From Coriobacteriia bacterium (GTDB lineage: Bacteria > Actinomycetota > Coriobacteriia > Coriobacteriales > Eggerthellaceae), in the NCBI GenBank assembly GCA_030536315.1, contig JAUNQF010000002.1, positions 20,431-84,430 of the forward strand: a stretch of 64,000 nt of DNA, read 5' to 3'. Below, one piece after another: positions 1 to 11,619 of this stretch. The notes under the pieces were generated by a model. That model searched no databases. It had not been told where the DNA came from and saw only the letters and a list, made by a program, of their open reading frames with translations. Each line of letters begins with the position of its first letter. Positions within the stretch are counted from its first letter, which is position 1. The translations under genes were made by a program, and so were the position numbers.

Positions 1-590
1 TTTTCTGAAAGAGCACATTTGATCAAAGAACTAACCGAATAATTATCTTTTCAAGCAACAATGGGGATTCTTTCAATGTCAGTGTTGACCTCCCCATCAA
101 TTTCATTATCACCAAGCAATAAATCTTTTGATTTTAAAATTAAAGAATCGTTTTGATATTTAATAAAGCCATCATTAAAGGGAGATGCATTAACTATAAC
201 TTCGCAATTGTGGTCAAGAAAAGTGTCTATAACTTCGGAAAACAACTTAGATCTATCATCGTCAAGATTTTTGAAGTCATCAAAAACGACCAGCTTTGGA
301 TTTTCACATAATTGAATAATTTCAGAAACAAGTACACCTGAATCTAAATCTCTTATAAAACAAGGTGATGAGCAATCTATTCAAAACACTTTAAAGAAGG
401 AAAAAACTAATTCGGCATATTGAGCACATAAAGTAGATTTTCCAAAGCCATTTGGGGCACTTATAAAACGAAGAACAGACCGTTGAGACATCAATTTTGA
501 TATTAATTCTTCCCTGACACACTTATTCTTTAGCTCGACCTTCTTTGGTCTTGAGCCTCTTAATGCACATTTGGATAAAAAACTTGCCAT
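1..590 (-). CDS. MalT-like P-loop ATPase/regulator, N-terminal part (runs off window)
   Basis: Only the N-terminal ~196 residues are present; the frame is still open at base 1. Residues ~40-52 carry a Walker A (SAPNGFGKST) of the form used by the NTPase module of MalT/LuxR-type regulators, and LVVFDDF further on fits Walker B. Two in-frame TGA codons (WIDCS and VAWKD) read as Trp. I start at ATG 590 because GAAAGG lies 7 nt upstream; a TTG at 605 is also open. The DNA-binding end, if there is one, lies outside the window, so a transcription-factor role is inferred from the ATPase type only. It sits downstream of trmL on the same strand with a ~105 nt gap. Confidence 0.55.
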
Positions 591-695
591 CCAAAAACCT
601 TTCAAAATAGCCTAAACATTTTGGGTGGCTAATATACAAATTATTTAATTAAGCATTAACCAGAATTTTAAAAAGACCGTAAAACTCTTAATATA

Positions 696-1157
696 TTAGA
701 GAATTCCCAGGTCAGAGTTTTGGCCTAAAGCTTCGTAAGCAGCAACTGCAACCGCATTAGAAAGGTTCAAACTCCGAAGCCCCGGCTTCATCGGGATTCG
801 AAGGCAATTGTCCTTATTATCTTCAATAAGCTTGGGAGGAAGACCCGCAGTTTCTCTTCCAAAAACTAATCATGAATTTTCAGTGAATTTAGCGGCTCGG
901 AAGGATTTTTCCACACGCCCCGTAAAAAATCACATATCTTTACATTGATTTTCTTCAAGAAATTTATCAAGACTGGGTCAGCGAATAAGTTCTACCTTGT
1001 CTCAATAATCACAACCGCTACGAGAAAAATATTTATCGCTAAGTCTAAAACCAAAAGGCTCAACCATATGAAGCTGCGCCCCAATGCAGGCACAAGTCCG
1101 TGCAATGTTTCCTGCATTTTGTGGAATCTCTGGTTCAACTAAAACAATTTTTAACAT
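696..1157 (-). CDS. trmL: tRNA (cytidine/uridine-34-2'-O)-methyltransferase TrmL
   Basis: A SPOUT methyltransferase of 153 residues, the usual family length. It would 2'-O-methylate the wobble base of tRNA-Leu isoacceptors. The sequence opens with [18 protein letters not shown], the diagnostic TrmL N-terminus, and has the knot motif [11 protein letters not shown] and C-terminal [16 protein letters not shown]. Four Trp codons are TGA, including the one in DYWDKVEL, where many TrmL proteins have DYW, so the gene is whole only under UGA=Trp. AAGGTGA precedes the ATG. The gene is divergent from the nucleotidase-like gene and shares a short AT-rich promoter region with it. Confidence 0.93.
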
Positions 1158-1177
1158 AATTTCACCTTCGATTACAT

Positions 1178-1183
1178 TATAAT
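1178..1183 (+). promoter_or_regulatory. -10 box (TATAAT) in the trmL / nucleotidase divergent region
   Basis: A perfect TATAAT lies 23 nt before ATG 1206, and GGAGG sits between them. The same palindromic AT stretch reads as TATTATAATG on the other strand and may serve trmL. I see no convincing -35 box. Confidence 0.45.
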
Positions 1184-1205
1184 ATAACAGGCTATGGAGG
1201 TTAGC

Positions 1206-3176
1206 ATGAAAGACACAAAATCTAAAAGATCGTCTTTAATAAAAATTATTGCTTTAATTGTTGTTTGCTTAGCAGTTGGAGTGTTTATCAACAATTGTTC
1301 AAAAGAACACACCGAAGACAAATTCGAAATTTTATCCACTACCGATATGGGCGGACATATTTGAGATCAAAATATACTAACTGGAGAAAACTTCCCTAAT
1401 AACCTATTAGCAGCAAGTACTGCAATTAAAAACTCCCGTCAAGATTACGACGATAGAACAATCACATGAGACAGTGGAAATTTATGGCAAGATACATTAA
1501 TTGAAAGCCTTGGACTTGCTAAAGTCACAGACCCAAAACTTACAGACATTCATTCATGTGCTGTTGCTGTTGACGAAATTGGATATGATGGTTTTTCGAT
1601 TGGTAACCACGAATATAATTACAACTATGATGTCCTGGATAGAAACTATAATTATTTCAAAGATAAAACTACTTATGTTTGTGCAAACCTATACGATAAA
1701 GTTACTGGTGAGCGAATGTTTAAGCCTTATCTCACAAAATCATTTAAGGTAGATGGTGACTTTTTGAAAGTTGGAGTTATTGGTTTAGAATGTCCAAATC
1801 TAACTCTTTGAGATGCCAGTTCAGAATATCCAAACTTAATTGCTCACTCACCTGAAAACACCACCGGAGACCTTGCATATGAAATTACTAAAGTTCAAAA
1901 AGAAATGAACGAAGTTGGCGAAGATTGTGACTTTATCATCGTTTCAATGTATAACGGATTTTTCTACGATGACGATTACGAATATAACTCAATGAATGAC
2001 AAAGCTTATAAGACTTTAATTGATCGAACTAATCAACCACTTGTTTATGGAGAAAACACCGAAGCTCAGGCTTATCGTGCTGTAACTAACACAACTGGTG
2101 TAGATATGTTTATTTGTGGTGCTGATAAAAAATCCTTCTATTCAAACATGACTTTTAAAAATGCTGACGAAAGTAAAGATGTTCTGGTTGTTAATGGTGC
2201 TTCGGAAGCAGTAACAAAATCTGTCTTTAGAGCAAAATATAACAAGGAAACTGAAAAATACAAGATTGATTTAGTAACATCTGAAAACTTGAATTTGAAT
2301 TTATATTCTCCGGATCAGGTTCTTAAAAATCGTATTAGGCCATATGTAACTGATATTGATAATAAGCTTAAGAATACACCTGGTCAAATTGTTGGAGATT
2401 GAAACAACGAACATGAATACATGGATTACTACACAAAGCAAACTGATTATGCGGACTTTATAAATCGTGCACAAATTTGAGCTGGATATAAAATTGCAAA
2501 CCATTCAAGCAGAAGCGTTGACGACATTAATTTAAAGCTCAAACTGCTAAATGGAAAGGACACGAACTTACAATTTGCTTCAAATACAATATATCCAGAT
2601 ATGTCTATTACTCAAGTCCCTGGAGATAAAGCTAATAAAGAAATTAAAAATGGTGAGTTCAAGATGAAAGAAGCCACCGACATGTTCCCTGACAATTATT
2701 ATCTATGCGCTGCGGCAATGACAGGCGCAGAGATTAAAGAAATGCTTGAATATAATGCTGAACACAAATACAACATTAAAATGAATGAACTAAACCAAAA
2801 AACAATTGTTGTAGATGGCGAACCTGAGGCTGCTCCAATAACATATGGACTTAATTTCCACTATCAAATGAACATGCCAGTTGGTCACAAGGCAATAATT
2901 GAAGGTTTTGCAAACGGAAAACCTTTTGATATGAATGGTGTATATGTTGTTATGGTAAATGACTTTATTATTAATAGTTCTGCAACTGCAATATATGACA
3001 CTATCGGCTGGAATCGTGTAATTTGAGATCAAGAATTAAACAATAACGAATCATTTATTCGAAGCATAATAGACCTCTATGCAAGTGATATGACTTCAAA
3101 ATATGGTGGAGTTTATCCAAGCAAAGATGCACTTAAGAATAACGAATACATCTCAAAGTGATACATCGAATACTAA
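1206..3176 (+). CDS. Exported 5'-nucleotidase/metallophosphatase-like protein with incomplete metal site
   Basis: 656 residues starting after GGAGG. Residues ~12-30 form a signal or anchor segment ending in FINNCSK, a weak lipobox. The order of parts follows the UshA/CpdB family: N-terminal metallophosphoesterase region, then a C-terminal nucleotidase-like domain (from ~residue 440, with [13 protein letters not shown]). Of the dimetal motifs, TTDMGGH and GNHE are visible, but the family's SH.G reads SMYNG and GHTH reads GADK. Most phosphoesterases of this fold need both, so activity is doubtful. Several Trp are TGA. It converges on the next gene, whose stop codon overlaps its own. Inference: a surface nucleotide-binding or weakly active nucleotidase. 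Confidence 0.7.
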
Positions 3177-3919
3177 TTTTGTTCAATAGTAATTGTAATT
3201 AGCCTAATTGTTTCAGACAGGTCGCCCTTTGAGTTGGCGAGCGAATAATTGAAGTTTAAGTTTGAACTCCACTTATAGTTTCTTCCATCTTGTCATTGGT
3301 TGCCAGAAAAATCGCAAGACTCCATGACTACGGTAGTTCCGTCGCTGTCATAAGTTGTCCAACTTGCTCTATTGTCTGGAACCTTAACCTTGCCACTTTC
3401 AACATTTAAGCCTGCTTCGGTTAAAGTTTTCTCAACAATGTGCAAATTATCAACGTAGTCAACAAAACTGTAATTTGCATATCCTAAGAGTCAGGTGTTA
3501 CAGCTGAAAGATATCTTCGTAATTCTATGAGATCTATTAGTTGTTGCAATAATACTTGGAGTGCCAGCCTTGTCGTTTCCGGATTCGTTATTTAAATTAA
3601 TTACAGTTTCGCTTGTAGTTGAAGAAACAATTGTTGCGCCCTGGCCGATATTTGCAACGGCCTGGTCAACAGTTTTTCCCAATTGCTCAACTAAATTTGG
3701 AATGTATAAAGTTTTATCCGGCGTTTCTTTGTCAGAAGCCGCAATTTCATATGCCTTATCGAAGCTGTCTTTCCCGCTTGACCATTGTTGCTGAATTCCC
3801 AAATTTGCCGAAGCTTTCGAAAACGTGGCTATCAGCACCACAAGAACAGCAACAAGTACAATAATTGCAATAATACAAGCAATAACAGGGGCCTTTTGAT
3901 TGTTCAAAAATTTTTTCAT
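3173..3919 (-). CDS. Membrane-anchored hypothetical protein
   Basis: 248 residues. Residues ~11-33 form one strong transmembrane helix (IACIIAIIVLVAVLVVLIAT) with a positive, short cytoplasmic N-terminus; the rest is predicted extracellular and rich in Ser, Thr and Asn. I recognise no domain. Four Trp codons are TGA (for example NTWLLG, SGNQWQD). It is convergent with the nucleotidase-like gene and the two stop codons overlap. A TATAAT ends 7 nt before the ATG with no ribosome site, so the mRNA is probably leaderless. Confidence 0.7.
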
Positions 3920-3926
3920 AGGTGCA

Positions 3927-3932
3927 ATTATA
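3927..3932 (-). promoter_or_regulatory. -10 box for a probable leaderless transcript (gene at 3173-3919)
   Basis: TATAAT on the minus strand is followed by 7 nt (tgcacct) and then ATG 3919. The expected transcription start falls on or next to the start codon, and there is no Shine-Dalgarno sequence. Confidence 0.45.
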
Positions 3933-3943
3933 CTAAATTAAAT

Positions 3944-3972
3944 TATAATTTGTGCAGTTAAAAGACAAGGAG
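3944..3972 (+). promoter_or_regulatory. malQ -10 box and ribosome binding site
   Basis: TATAAT (3944-3949) is followed 17 nt later by AAGGAG (3967-3972). The AAGGAG is spaced 5 nt from an ATT codon at 3978, and no ATG, GTG or TTG stands at that distance. This placement is the main argument for an ATT start of malQ. Confidence 0.5.
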
Positions 3973-3977
3973 AAGGC

Positions 3978-5576
3978 ATTACAGCGTTTAAAAATAGAAC
4001 TTCAGGCATACTTATGCCAATTTTTTCACTTCCAAGTAAAACTGGAATTGGAACTCTTGGAGAAAATGCCTATGAATTTATCCGATTTTTAAAAGAAGCG
4101 GGCCAAAAATATTGGCAGATTTTGCCAATTTGCCCTCCTTCGAAAGCCGATTCCCCTTATCTAAGTTATTCTTCGCGAGCAGGAAACCCAAATTTAATTG
4201 ACATAGATTGACTTGTTGGAGATGGTTGGTTAACAAACGAAGATGTCCAAGACGCCAATATTATGCCTGCTCCACTTGCCGAAGACGAGGCAAGACGCTT
4301 CGGCAGCAAATTACCAAGTGCAAAAATTGACTATGAACAAGTCAAAGAATCTCGTGAAAAATTGTTCGGCAAATTATTTGTAAACTTCTTTAAGAAACTT
4401 CCAGATGATTATTCGACATTTTGTGAAGAACATGAAGATTGGCTAAACGATTACGCTTTGTTTATGACTTTGCTAAAGGAATTTGGCGGAGCAGAACTTC
4501 ACGAATGACCTGATATTTATAAATATCGTGACAAAGAAGCGCTAAACGCTTATGCAAAAGAACACGAAGACGAACTCAACTATCACAAAATGCTTCAATA
4601 CTTTTTCTACACACAATGACGAAGCCTTCAAAAGTTCGCTCATGAAAACGACATCAAAATTATTGGAGACATTCCCCTATATGTTGCTCTAACAAGCGCC
4701 GATGCCTGGGTTGATCCTCATATTTTTGACATCAACGATGATTTCACGGTCTCTGTTTATTCTGGATGCCCACCAAACAAGGCTCATAACAAGCAAGGTA
4801 AGGGTCAAATTTGAGACAGCCCAGTTTATGATTGGGAATATTTGAAGTCCACAAATTATAGGTGGTGAATAAATCGTCTTCGCACTGCTTTAGATTTGTA
4901 TGACATTGTTCGCCTTGATCACTTTAAGGGTTTTGAAAAATATTACAACGTTTCAGCTGAAACTCGTGATCCAAAATCTGGTGTTTGGAAGAAGGGCCCT
5001 GGTTTTGAATTTTGGCAAACCGCAGCGGATCAGCTTGGTTTTAATAGTGTCTCTGACATGCCAATATTTGCTGAAGACCTTGGCATTTATACGCCTGAGC
5101 TCAAAAAGCTTGTTAACGATTGCAACTTCGAAGGCATGAAGGTCTTGCAATACGCATTTAACGAAACAAAGCACGCTGATCAATACATTGGCGATGCTCG
5201 CAAAAGCTACAAGAACAAATACTTGCCTCAAAATTATGAAAAGCCATTTGTCGCCTATCTTGGAACGCATGATACAAACACAATTATTGGATATATCGAC
5301 GAAGCGCTTCCGGAAGTTCGCAAGAATTTTGAGAATTTCTACGAAGAAACTGATCCTCACAAATTGTTGCATATAATGATGGATGACATTGTTCAAAGTG
5401 GTGCAAATATTTGTATCTTGATGGTGCAAGATTTGTTAGAATTGGCGCAAGATGCCCGCATAAATACTCCGGGCACAACAGGAATTAATTGAAAATGGCA
5501 GATGAGCTATGAGCAATTTAGCAGCTTGGATGCCAAAAAATTGTTAGAGATGACAAAAAATAGCGAAAGGTTTTAA
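3978..5576 (+). CDS. malQ: 4-alpha-glucanotransferase (amylomaltase)
   Basis: GH77 enzyme, 532 residues, which disproportionates maltodextrins and works with the adjacent glycogen phosphorylase. The N-terminus reads RTSGILMPIFSLPS.TGIGTLG, matching the family's R.SGILLPI.SLPS..GIG. Later motifs are KYWQILP, GDIPLYVA, DIVRLDHFKGF (nucleophile Asp), FAEDLG (acid Glu) and LGTHDTNT. Nine Trp codons are TGA. The first ATG (4014) would cut off the conserved RTSGIL segment and has no ribosome site. An ATT at 3978, 5 nt after AAGGAG, gives the full N-terminus, so I chose it. One base separates its stop from glgP. Confidence 0.93.
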
Positions 5577-5577
5577 A

Positions 5578-7938
5578 ATGGCAACTACTGATTTTCGCAA
5601 GGTTATTGAAGTTATTCGAAAAACAATCTATCAATATGATTTAAAAAGCCTAAAGGTTGGTCAGCTTCACAATGTTGTTTCAAAAGCTGTTATTGAATCT
5701 ATCACACCAAATTGGCTTGCTTCGGAAGAATTGCACATTAAAGATAAAAGAGCTTGTTATTTTTCTGCCGAATTTTTGATGGGTCGTGCAATTTATAACA
5801 ACCTTTTTTGTTCGGGTCTTCTTAATGCTACAAAAGTAATTTTGAACCGCGAAAAAATCAACATCGATTGCTTCGAAGAGATCGAAGACGCCGCACTTGG
5901 GAACGGTGGCCTTGGCCGTTTGGCAGCTTGTTACCTGGACAGCGCTGCAACTTGCAATTATCCCCTAACTGGATATGGAATTCGATATGGTTATGGTCTT
6001 TTCAAGCAAACTTTTGACAAAGGTTTTCAACACGAAGAAATTGATAACTGACGAAGATTAGGCGACCCTTGGAGTGTTCGTCAATCAGTTGACACCGTTA
6101 CAGTTCATCTTCGTCATGGAGATGTTTATGCCGTGCCTTACGATATGCCAATAATTGGCTATGGCACAACTCACTTGGCTACGCTTCGTTTGTGGCAAGC
6201 TGAACCTGTTCACGAATTTGATTTTGCCTTGTTTGATCAGGGAAGATACGATGAAGCAGTAAGCGAGAAAACTCACACCGAAAACATTTCTCGCGTGCTC
6301 TACCCTAACGATTCAAGCGATGCTGGGCGTCAGCTTCGTTTGACTCAGCAATATTTTTTCTGCTCTGCAAGTTTACAAGATATTTTGAAAAAGTTTGAAC
6401 AGGAGCACGGCCAAGATTGGAAGAAGCTTCCTGACTTTATTCAAATTCAGCTGAATGATACTCACCCAACGATTTCGATTCCGGAGCTTATTCGTTTGCT
6501 TGGTGAGCGTGGAGTTGAATTTGAGCCTGCGCTAAAAATTGCGTGCAAGGTATTTAATTACACAAATCACACAATTATGGCTGAAGCGCTTGAGAAGTGG
6601 GACATGAAGTTTGTTCGTCACGTTTCTCACGATATTGCAAGAATCATCAAAATGATTTCTGACTATTTTTGCGAAACTAAAGAATTTAAGAAACTTTCTA
6701 CAAAAGAGCAGGCAAGCGTCAAAATTCTTCAGGGCTCAACTGTTCATATGGCGCATATGGCATGTTGGTGCTCAAGCCACATTAACGGCGTTGCTCAACT
6801 TCACACTAACTTGCTAACGAGCACTGTGCTTTCAACTTTCTATAAAATTTTCCCGAAGAAGTTCATCAACGTAACAAACGGAATTACTCAACGAAGATGG
6901 CTTGGCGTGTGCAACCCTGAACTTAGCAAGTTAATTACAAAACTTATTGGTAGCGATAAGTGGCTTAGCAATCTTGAGATGCTCGAAGGCCTGAAAAAAT
7001 ACGCCGATGATGACAAAGTCATTGACAAGTTCATTGCAATTAAGGCGCACAATAAAGAAGAGCTTAACAAATACATTCAAAAAAAGGATGGCAAGGGCTT
7101 CGACACCAATACAATTGTTGATGTTCAAGTTAAGCGCATGCATGAATACAAGCGTCAATTCTTAAATATTTTGACCATCCTTGAGCTCTACTTCATGATT
7201 AAGGAAGGCGAACTGAAAGACTTCGTCCCTACTACATTTATCTTTGGAGGCAAAAGCGCTCCAGGTTATATGAAGGCAAAGGCAATCATTAAAGTCATTA
7301 ATGCTGTTGCTGATTTGATTGACAATGACCCGGTTGTTAGCAAATACATTAAGGTAATTTTTGTAAGCAATTATGATGTTTCTTATGCTGAAAAAATTAT
7401 GGCTGCTGCTGATATTTCTGAGCAAATTTCAACTGCTGGCACCGAAGCAAGTGGCACTGGCAACATGAAATTGATGTTAAATGGTGCGGTTACGCTGGGA
7501 ACTTACGATGGTGCAAACATTGAAATTGTCGAAGAAGCTGGCAAAGAAAACAATTATATCTTCGGCGCTCGCGTTGAGGATTTGGATAAAATTCGTGACT
7601 CCTACAACCCAAGAAAACATTATCGCGAGACAAAAGGCGTTCGCCGTGTTTTGGATGCCTTAATTAACGGCACTCTTGACGATGACGGAAGCGGATTTTT
7701 CGAAATGCTTTATGGCGGAATGATGCACGAAGACAAATACTTCGTTCTGGAAGATTTTAGAAGTTGCTTGGAAGCTAAACTTAAGGCTAATGAAGATGCG
7801 AAGAATATGCGCGCTTTTGCTCGCAAGCAATTCTTAAATATGTGCAGTGCTGGAAAGTTTTCTTCGGATAGAAGTGTTAAGGAATATGCTGAAAACATTT
7901 GGCATATTGATCCTGTTAACCCAAAGAAGATTAAATAA
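5578..7938 (+). CDS. glgP: Glycogen/starch phosphorylase
   Basis: GT35 phosphorylase of 786 residues; it releases glucose-1-phosphate from alpha-1,4-glucan ends using PLP. It shows EDAALGNGGLGRLAACYLDS near residues 100-120 and the PLP site EASGTGNMKLMLNGA with Lys ~631. The single TGA (6049-6051) is at IDNWRRLGDPW, a position that is Trp across the family, so the ATG-to-TAA frame is intact. Its other Trp codons are TGG, unlike the surface genes. It lies in a tight operon with malQ and the M16C peptidase: its stop overlaps the next ATG by one base. Confidence 0.97.
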
Positions 7939-10820
7939 TGCCTGACAACAAAATTAAAATCGGCGAAGAAATTCATGACTTCAAGCTCCTAAAAATTGAA
8001 GATATTCCCGAAATTAAATTCACGGGCAATATCGATGATAATGGAAATCATAATGCTTATGAATATGTTCACACATCAGGCGCTAAGCTTCTCCATTTAG
8101 AAAACGAAGACCCAGAGCTTGCCTTTACTATTGGGTTTAAAACCCTCCCGAAAGACAGCACAGGAGTTTTTCATATATTAGAGCACAGCGTTTTGTGTGG
8201 GTCGAAGAAATTCCCAGTTAAAGAGCCGTTTACAAATTTGCTTAAGTCTTCTATGCAAACATTTTTAAATGCGATGACTTTTCCAGACAAAACAATTTAT
8301 CCTGTGGCTTCAACCAATGAAAAGGACTTCTATAATTTGGTAGATGTTTATATGGATGCAGTGCTCTACCCTAACATTTACAAAAATAAAAACATTTTTT
8401 ATCAAGAAGGCGGCCACAAAACGCCTGAAGGTTTTAGCGGAGTTGTATTTAACGAGATGAGTGGCGTTTATTCTGACCCTCAAGAGCATATCTTCGAAGG
8501 TCTAATGCAGCAACTTTTCCCTGATTCTTGCTATGCTTATTCTTCTGGTGGCGCCCCTGAAGTTATTAAAAAACTAACTTACGAAGAATATCTTGCGCAG
8601 CACAACACAAACTATAGCCTGAGCAACGCATATATTATTGTCTATGGAAATCTTGACATTACAAAAATGTTTAAGTTTCTAAATGACAATTATCTTTCAA
8701 AAGAAAATGACTTAAAAGAATGGCGAGGCTCTACGCCTGTAACTTCGCAAGGAAAATGGGACAGTAATTACTCTTACGATGTAAATTCAAAACCTTATAT
8801 TAGAGAAGTTGCAACTGCAAAAGAAAATGCAGAATGCGGCGCGGGCTTCGTTGTTAAAAGAGACCACAGGCAATTAGCTGCAACTCGAATTCTTCTAAAC
8901 ACAATTGCGGGCTCTAATGAAAGCCCTCTTAAGAAGGCACTTTTAGATGAAAACTTTTGCGCTGACATTGACTTTGACATGCTTAGCGAAGTTTATGAGC
9001 CGTTTATTATTGTTGAGTGCAAAAGTTCAAAGAAAGATGCTTCCAAAAATTTATTAAAGTTGATCTCTGATAAAGTCACCCAAATTGCTGATGGTGGAAT
9101 TTCGAAGGATATGCTTCAAGCAACAATATCTAATGTTGAATTCAAGCTAAAGGAAAAACTTCCAGATTGCACAAATGGACTTGATTATTCAATTTGTGCT
9201 ATGTCTGAATGGTTATATGACAGCGATGCCTCGACTTCGGCGCTTAAATATTTAGATGACATTAAGTGGCTAAAAGAGCAAGTCAAAACAGATTATTTTG
9301 AAAAGCTTGCAAAGGAAATTTTTGTTGAGAATAAGCATGTTGCGGTTGTTGAGGTTGTTCCTGTAGAAAAAACCGAAACAAAGAAGCCTAATTATTCAGA
9401 CGAAGAGCAAAAGGAAATAATCGAGCTTTGTCAAAACTTGGTAAAGTGGCAAGCAACTCCAGACTCCAAAGAAGACGAAGCAAAAATCCCCGTCATGAGC
9501 ATCGATGACATTGGGGAAATGCCAAAAATGACCAAAAGAACTGTTGAGGAAAAGGATATAACCCTTGTTAAATATGACATAAACACAAATGGAATTACAT
9601 ATGTCAACAGGTATTATCCCCTAAATGATTTTGACGGTGAAGACATTCATATAATAAGTATGCTCACCGAACTTTTGGGAAAACTTGATACAGAAAAATA
9701 TTCAAGCGAAGAAATAGATGTTATTGCTCGAGAAAAACTTGGGCGCTTGGGATTTAGGTGTGCATTTTTTGAGAAGTTTGATAACCCGAGTAATTTGGAT
9801 CTTCGTTTGGCAATTCGAAGCGCTGCTTTAGATGAAAATTCAAAATATTTGGCAACGCTTATAGATGAAATCATTTTCCGGACTAAATTTGAAGACAGCG
9901 ATAAAATTTTCAAAATTCTAAAACAAAAACAAGTTAGCTTAGAGCAAGGTTTTATTGCTGCCGGCCATTCTGCAGCGCTAAATAATGCTGCAAGCAGGAT
10001 TTTGCCTGTTTATAAAATGAGCGAAATGGCAAGTGGCGTTGCGTTTTACCATTATTTAAAGCAAATTCTCAACACTTGAGAAAAGTCTAAAGATAATTTA
10101 ATCAAAAAATTGCAAGACTTATCAGCCGATGTATTTAATTGCAAACCAATCATTACATATGCTGGAACAAATGAATGTATTTCTCAAATTACAATCGGCG
10201 AAAAAGATGCAAAAGCTATGGCGAATATCTCAATCGACGAAGCTAAAGATTCGGCGTTCATCATCCCTGGAGATGTCAACTATTGTGCGATGGTAAATGA
10301 TCTTCGCCTAAATAACGAAAAGATGGATGGGACAAAAGTTGCAAGCTCAAAAATTGTAGCTTTAGATTATTTGTGGAATAATGTTCGTGTTAAAAATGGT
10401 GCTTATGGTTCTGGAATGATTGCATCACCTCGTGGAACTATTCAATTCTACAGTTTCCGTGACCCTCAAATTCAAAAGACATTTGAAAATTTTGAAAATA
10501 GCACAAAATGACTAAGCGAACTTGAATTAGATAAACAAAGTTTGGATAACTACATAATAAGTTCGGTCGCAAAGATTGATGCTCCGTCTTCGGCACTTGC
10601 AAAAATACAAATTTTGGACACTTATTATTTCTCGGATATTGATCTTAACTTAATCGAGAAAAACAGAGATCAAATCATTCACACAACACTGGATGATGTT
10701 CACGAAGCCGGACGCGTATTTGCTAAACTTAGCAAAAATTCAAGCAAATGTGTGTTTGGAACAAAGGCACTTAATAAATGCTCTGACCAGTTCAATATTG
10801 TTGACTTATTCAGCGTTTAG
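7938..10820 (+). CDS. M16C zinc metallopeptidase (presequence-protease-like)
   Basis: 960 residues, the usual size of the PreP/Cym1/falcilysin-like M16C group, which degrades unstructured peptides within a closed chamber. The inverted zinc motif is HILEH (His79, Glu82, His83), followed by SVLCGSKKFPVKEPF, a hallmark of this subgroup; the distal Glu lies in VVFNEMSGVYSDP. Two in-frame TGA (NTWEKS and STKWLSEL) are Trp. It starts at an ATG overlapping the glgP stop, so it is probably translationally coupled. The link with glycogen breakdown is positional only. A good promoter for sufC lies in its last codons. Confidence 0.93.
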
Positions 10821-10828
10821 TGTAGAAT
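10801..10828 (+). promoter_or_regulatory. Promoter of the suf operon (TTGACT-N16-TAGAAT)
   Basis: TTGACT (10801-10806) and TAGAAT (10823-10828) are 16 nt apart and overlap the end of the M16C gene. The sufC ATG follows 10 nt after the -10 box with no ribosome site, so the leader would be at most a few bases. Confidence 0.5.
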
Positions 10829-10838
10829 TATTCCTCCA

Positions 10839-11612
10839 ATGTTAGAGTTGAAAAACATAAGCTTTTCTGTTAAAGACGAAGCCACATCTAAGGCTCGCAA
10901 GATTATTGATGATTTGTCGCTAAAAATTGATGCTGGCAAATTAATTGTAATCACAGGTCCTAATGGAAGTGGTAAATCGACCCTTGCAAAACTTATTATG
11001 GGAATTGAACAGCCTACAAGTGGCCAGATTTTGTTCGAAGGCAAGGACATTACCGGCAAAAGCTTAACCGATGTTGCAAACGCTGGTATTTGCTATGGTT
11101 TTCAACAACCTGCCCGTTTCAAAGGTATGACAATTAAGAAATTGCTTGATATTGCAGCTGGTAAGCGTCTTCCAATGCTTGCTTGTAATGAATACTTAGC
11201 GAAGGTTGGGCTTTGCAGTGCTGGATACTTGACTCGCGAAATTGATAAATCACTTAGTGGTGGAGAGATCAAACGCATTGAAATTGCAACTGTCCTGGCG
11301 CGTGACCCTAAACTTGCAATTTTCGATGAGCCCGAAGCTGGCATCGATCTTTGAAGTTTTGACAGACTGACGCAGACCTTCGCCGCTATTCACGAAGAAC
11401 ATAAGGACAAAACCATCGTGATAATTTCGCATCAAGAACGCATTTTGGCGCTCGCCGATGAAATTATGCTTCTTGACGAAGGCAAAATCACCGCAAGTGG
11501 CACGCCAGATGAAATATTGCCAAACCTTGGTTTTGTTGCAAAGGAAAACCCAGATTGCCAATTGAGTGCTCCTACTGCCCTGCATGGAGCAAAGATTGCA
11601 ACTACATGTTAG
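10839..11612 (+). CDS. sufC: Fe-S cluster assembly ATPase SufC
   Basis: ABC-type ATPase of 257 residues which, with a SufB/D protein, forms the scaffold complex for Fe-S cluster assembly in the cytoplasm. Walker A is GPNGSGKST (~residues 45-53), the signature LSGGEIKR and Walker B AIFDEPEAGID. The Trp that follows (AGIDLWSFD) is encoded by TGA at 11352-11354, an especially clear case for UGA=Trp, since DLWSF is well conserved in SufC. The gene is followed 7 nt later by the SufB/D gene. No SufS or SufU is in the window. Confidence 0.95.
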
Positions 11613-11619
11613 GAAAGCC

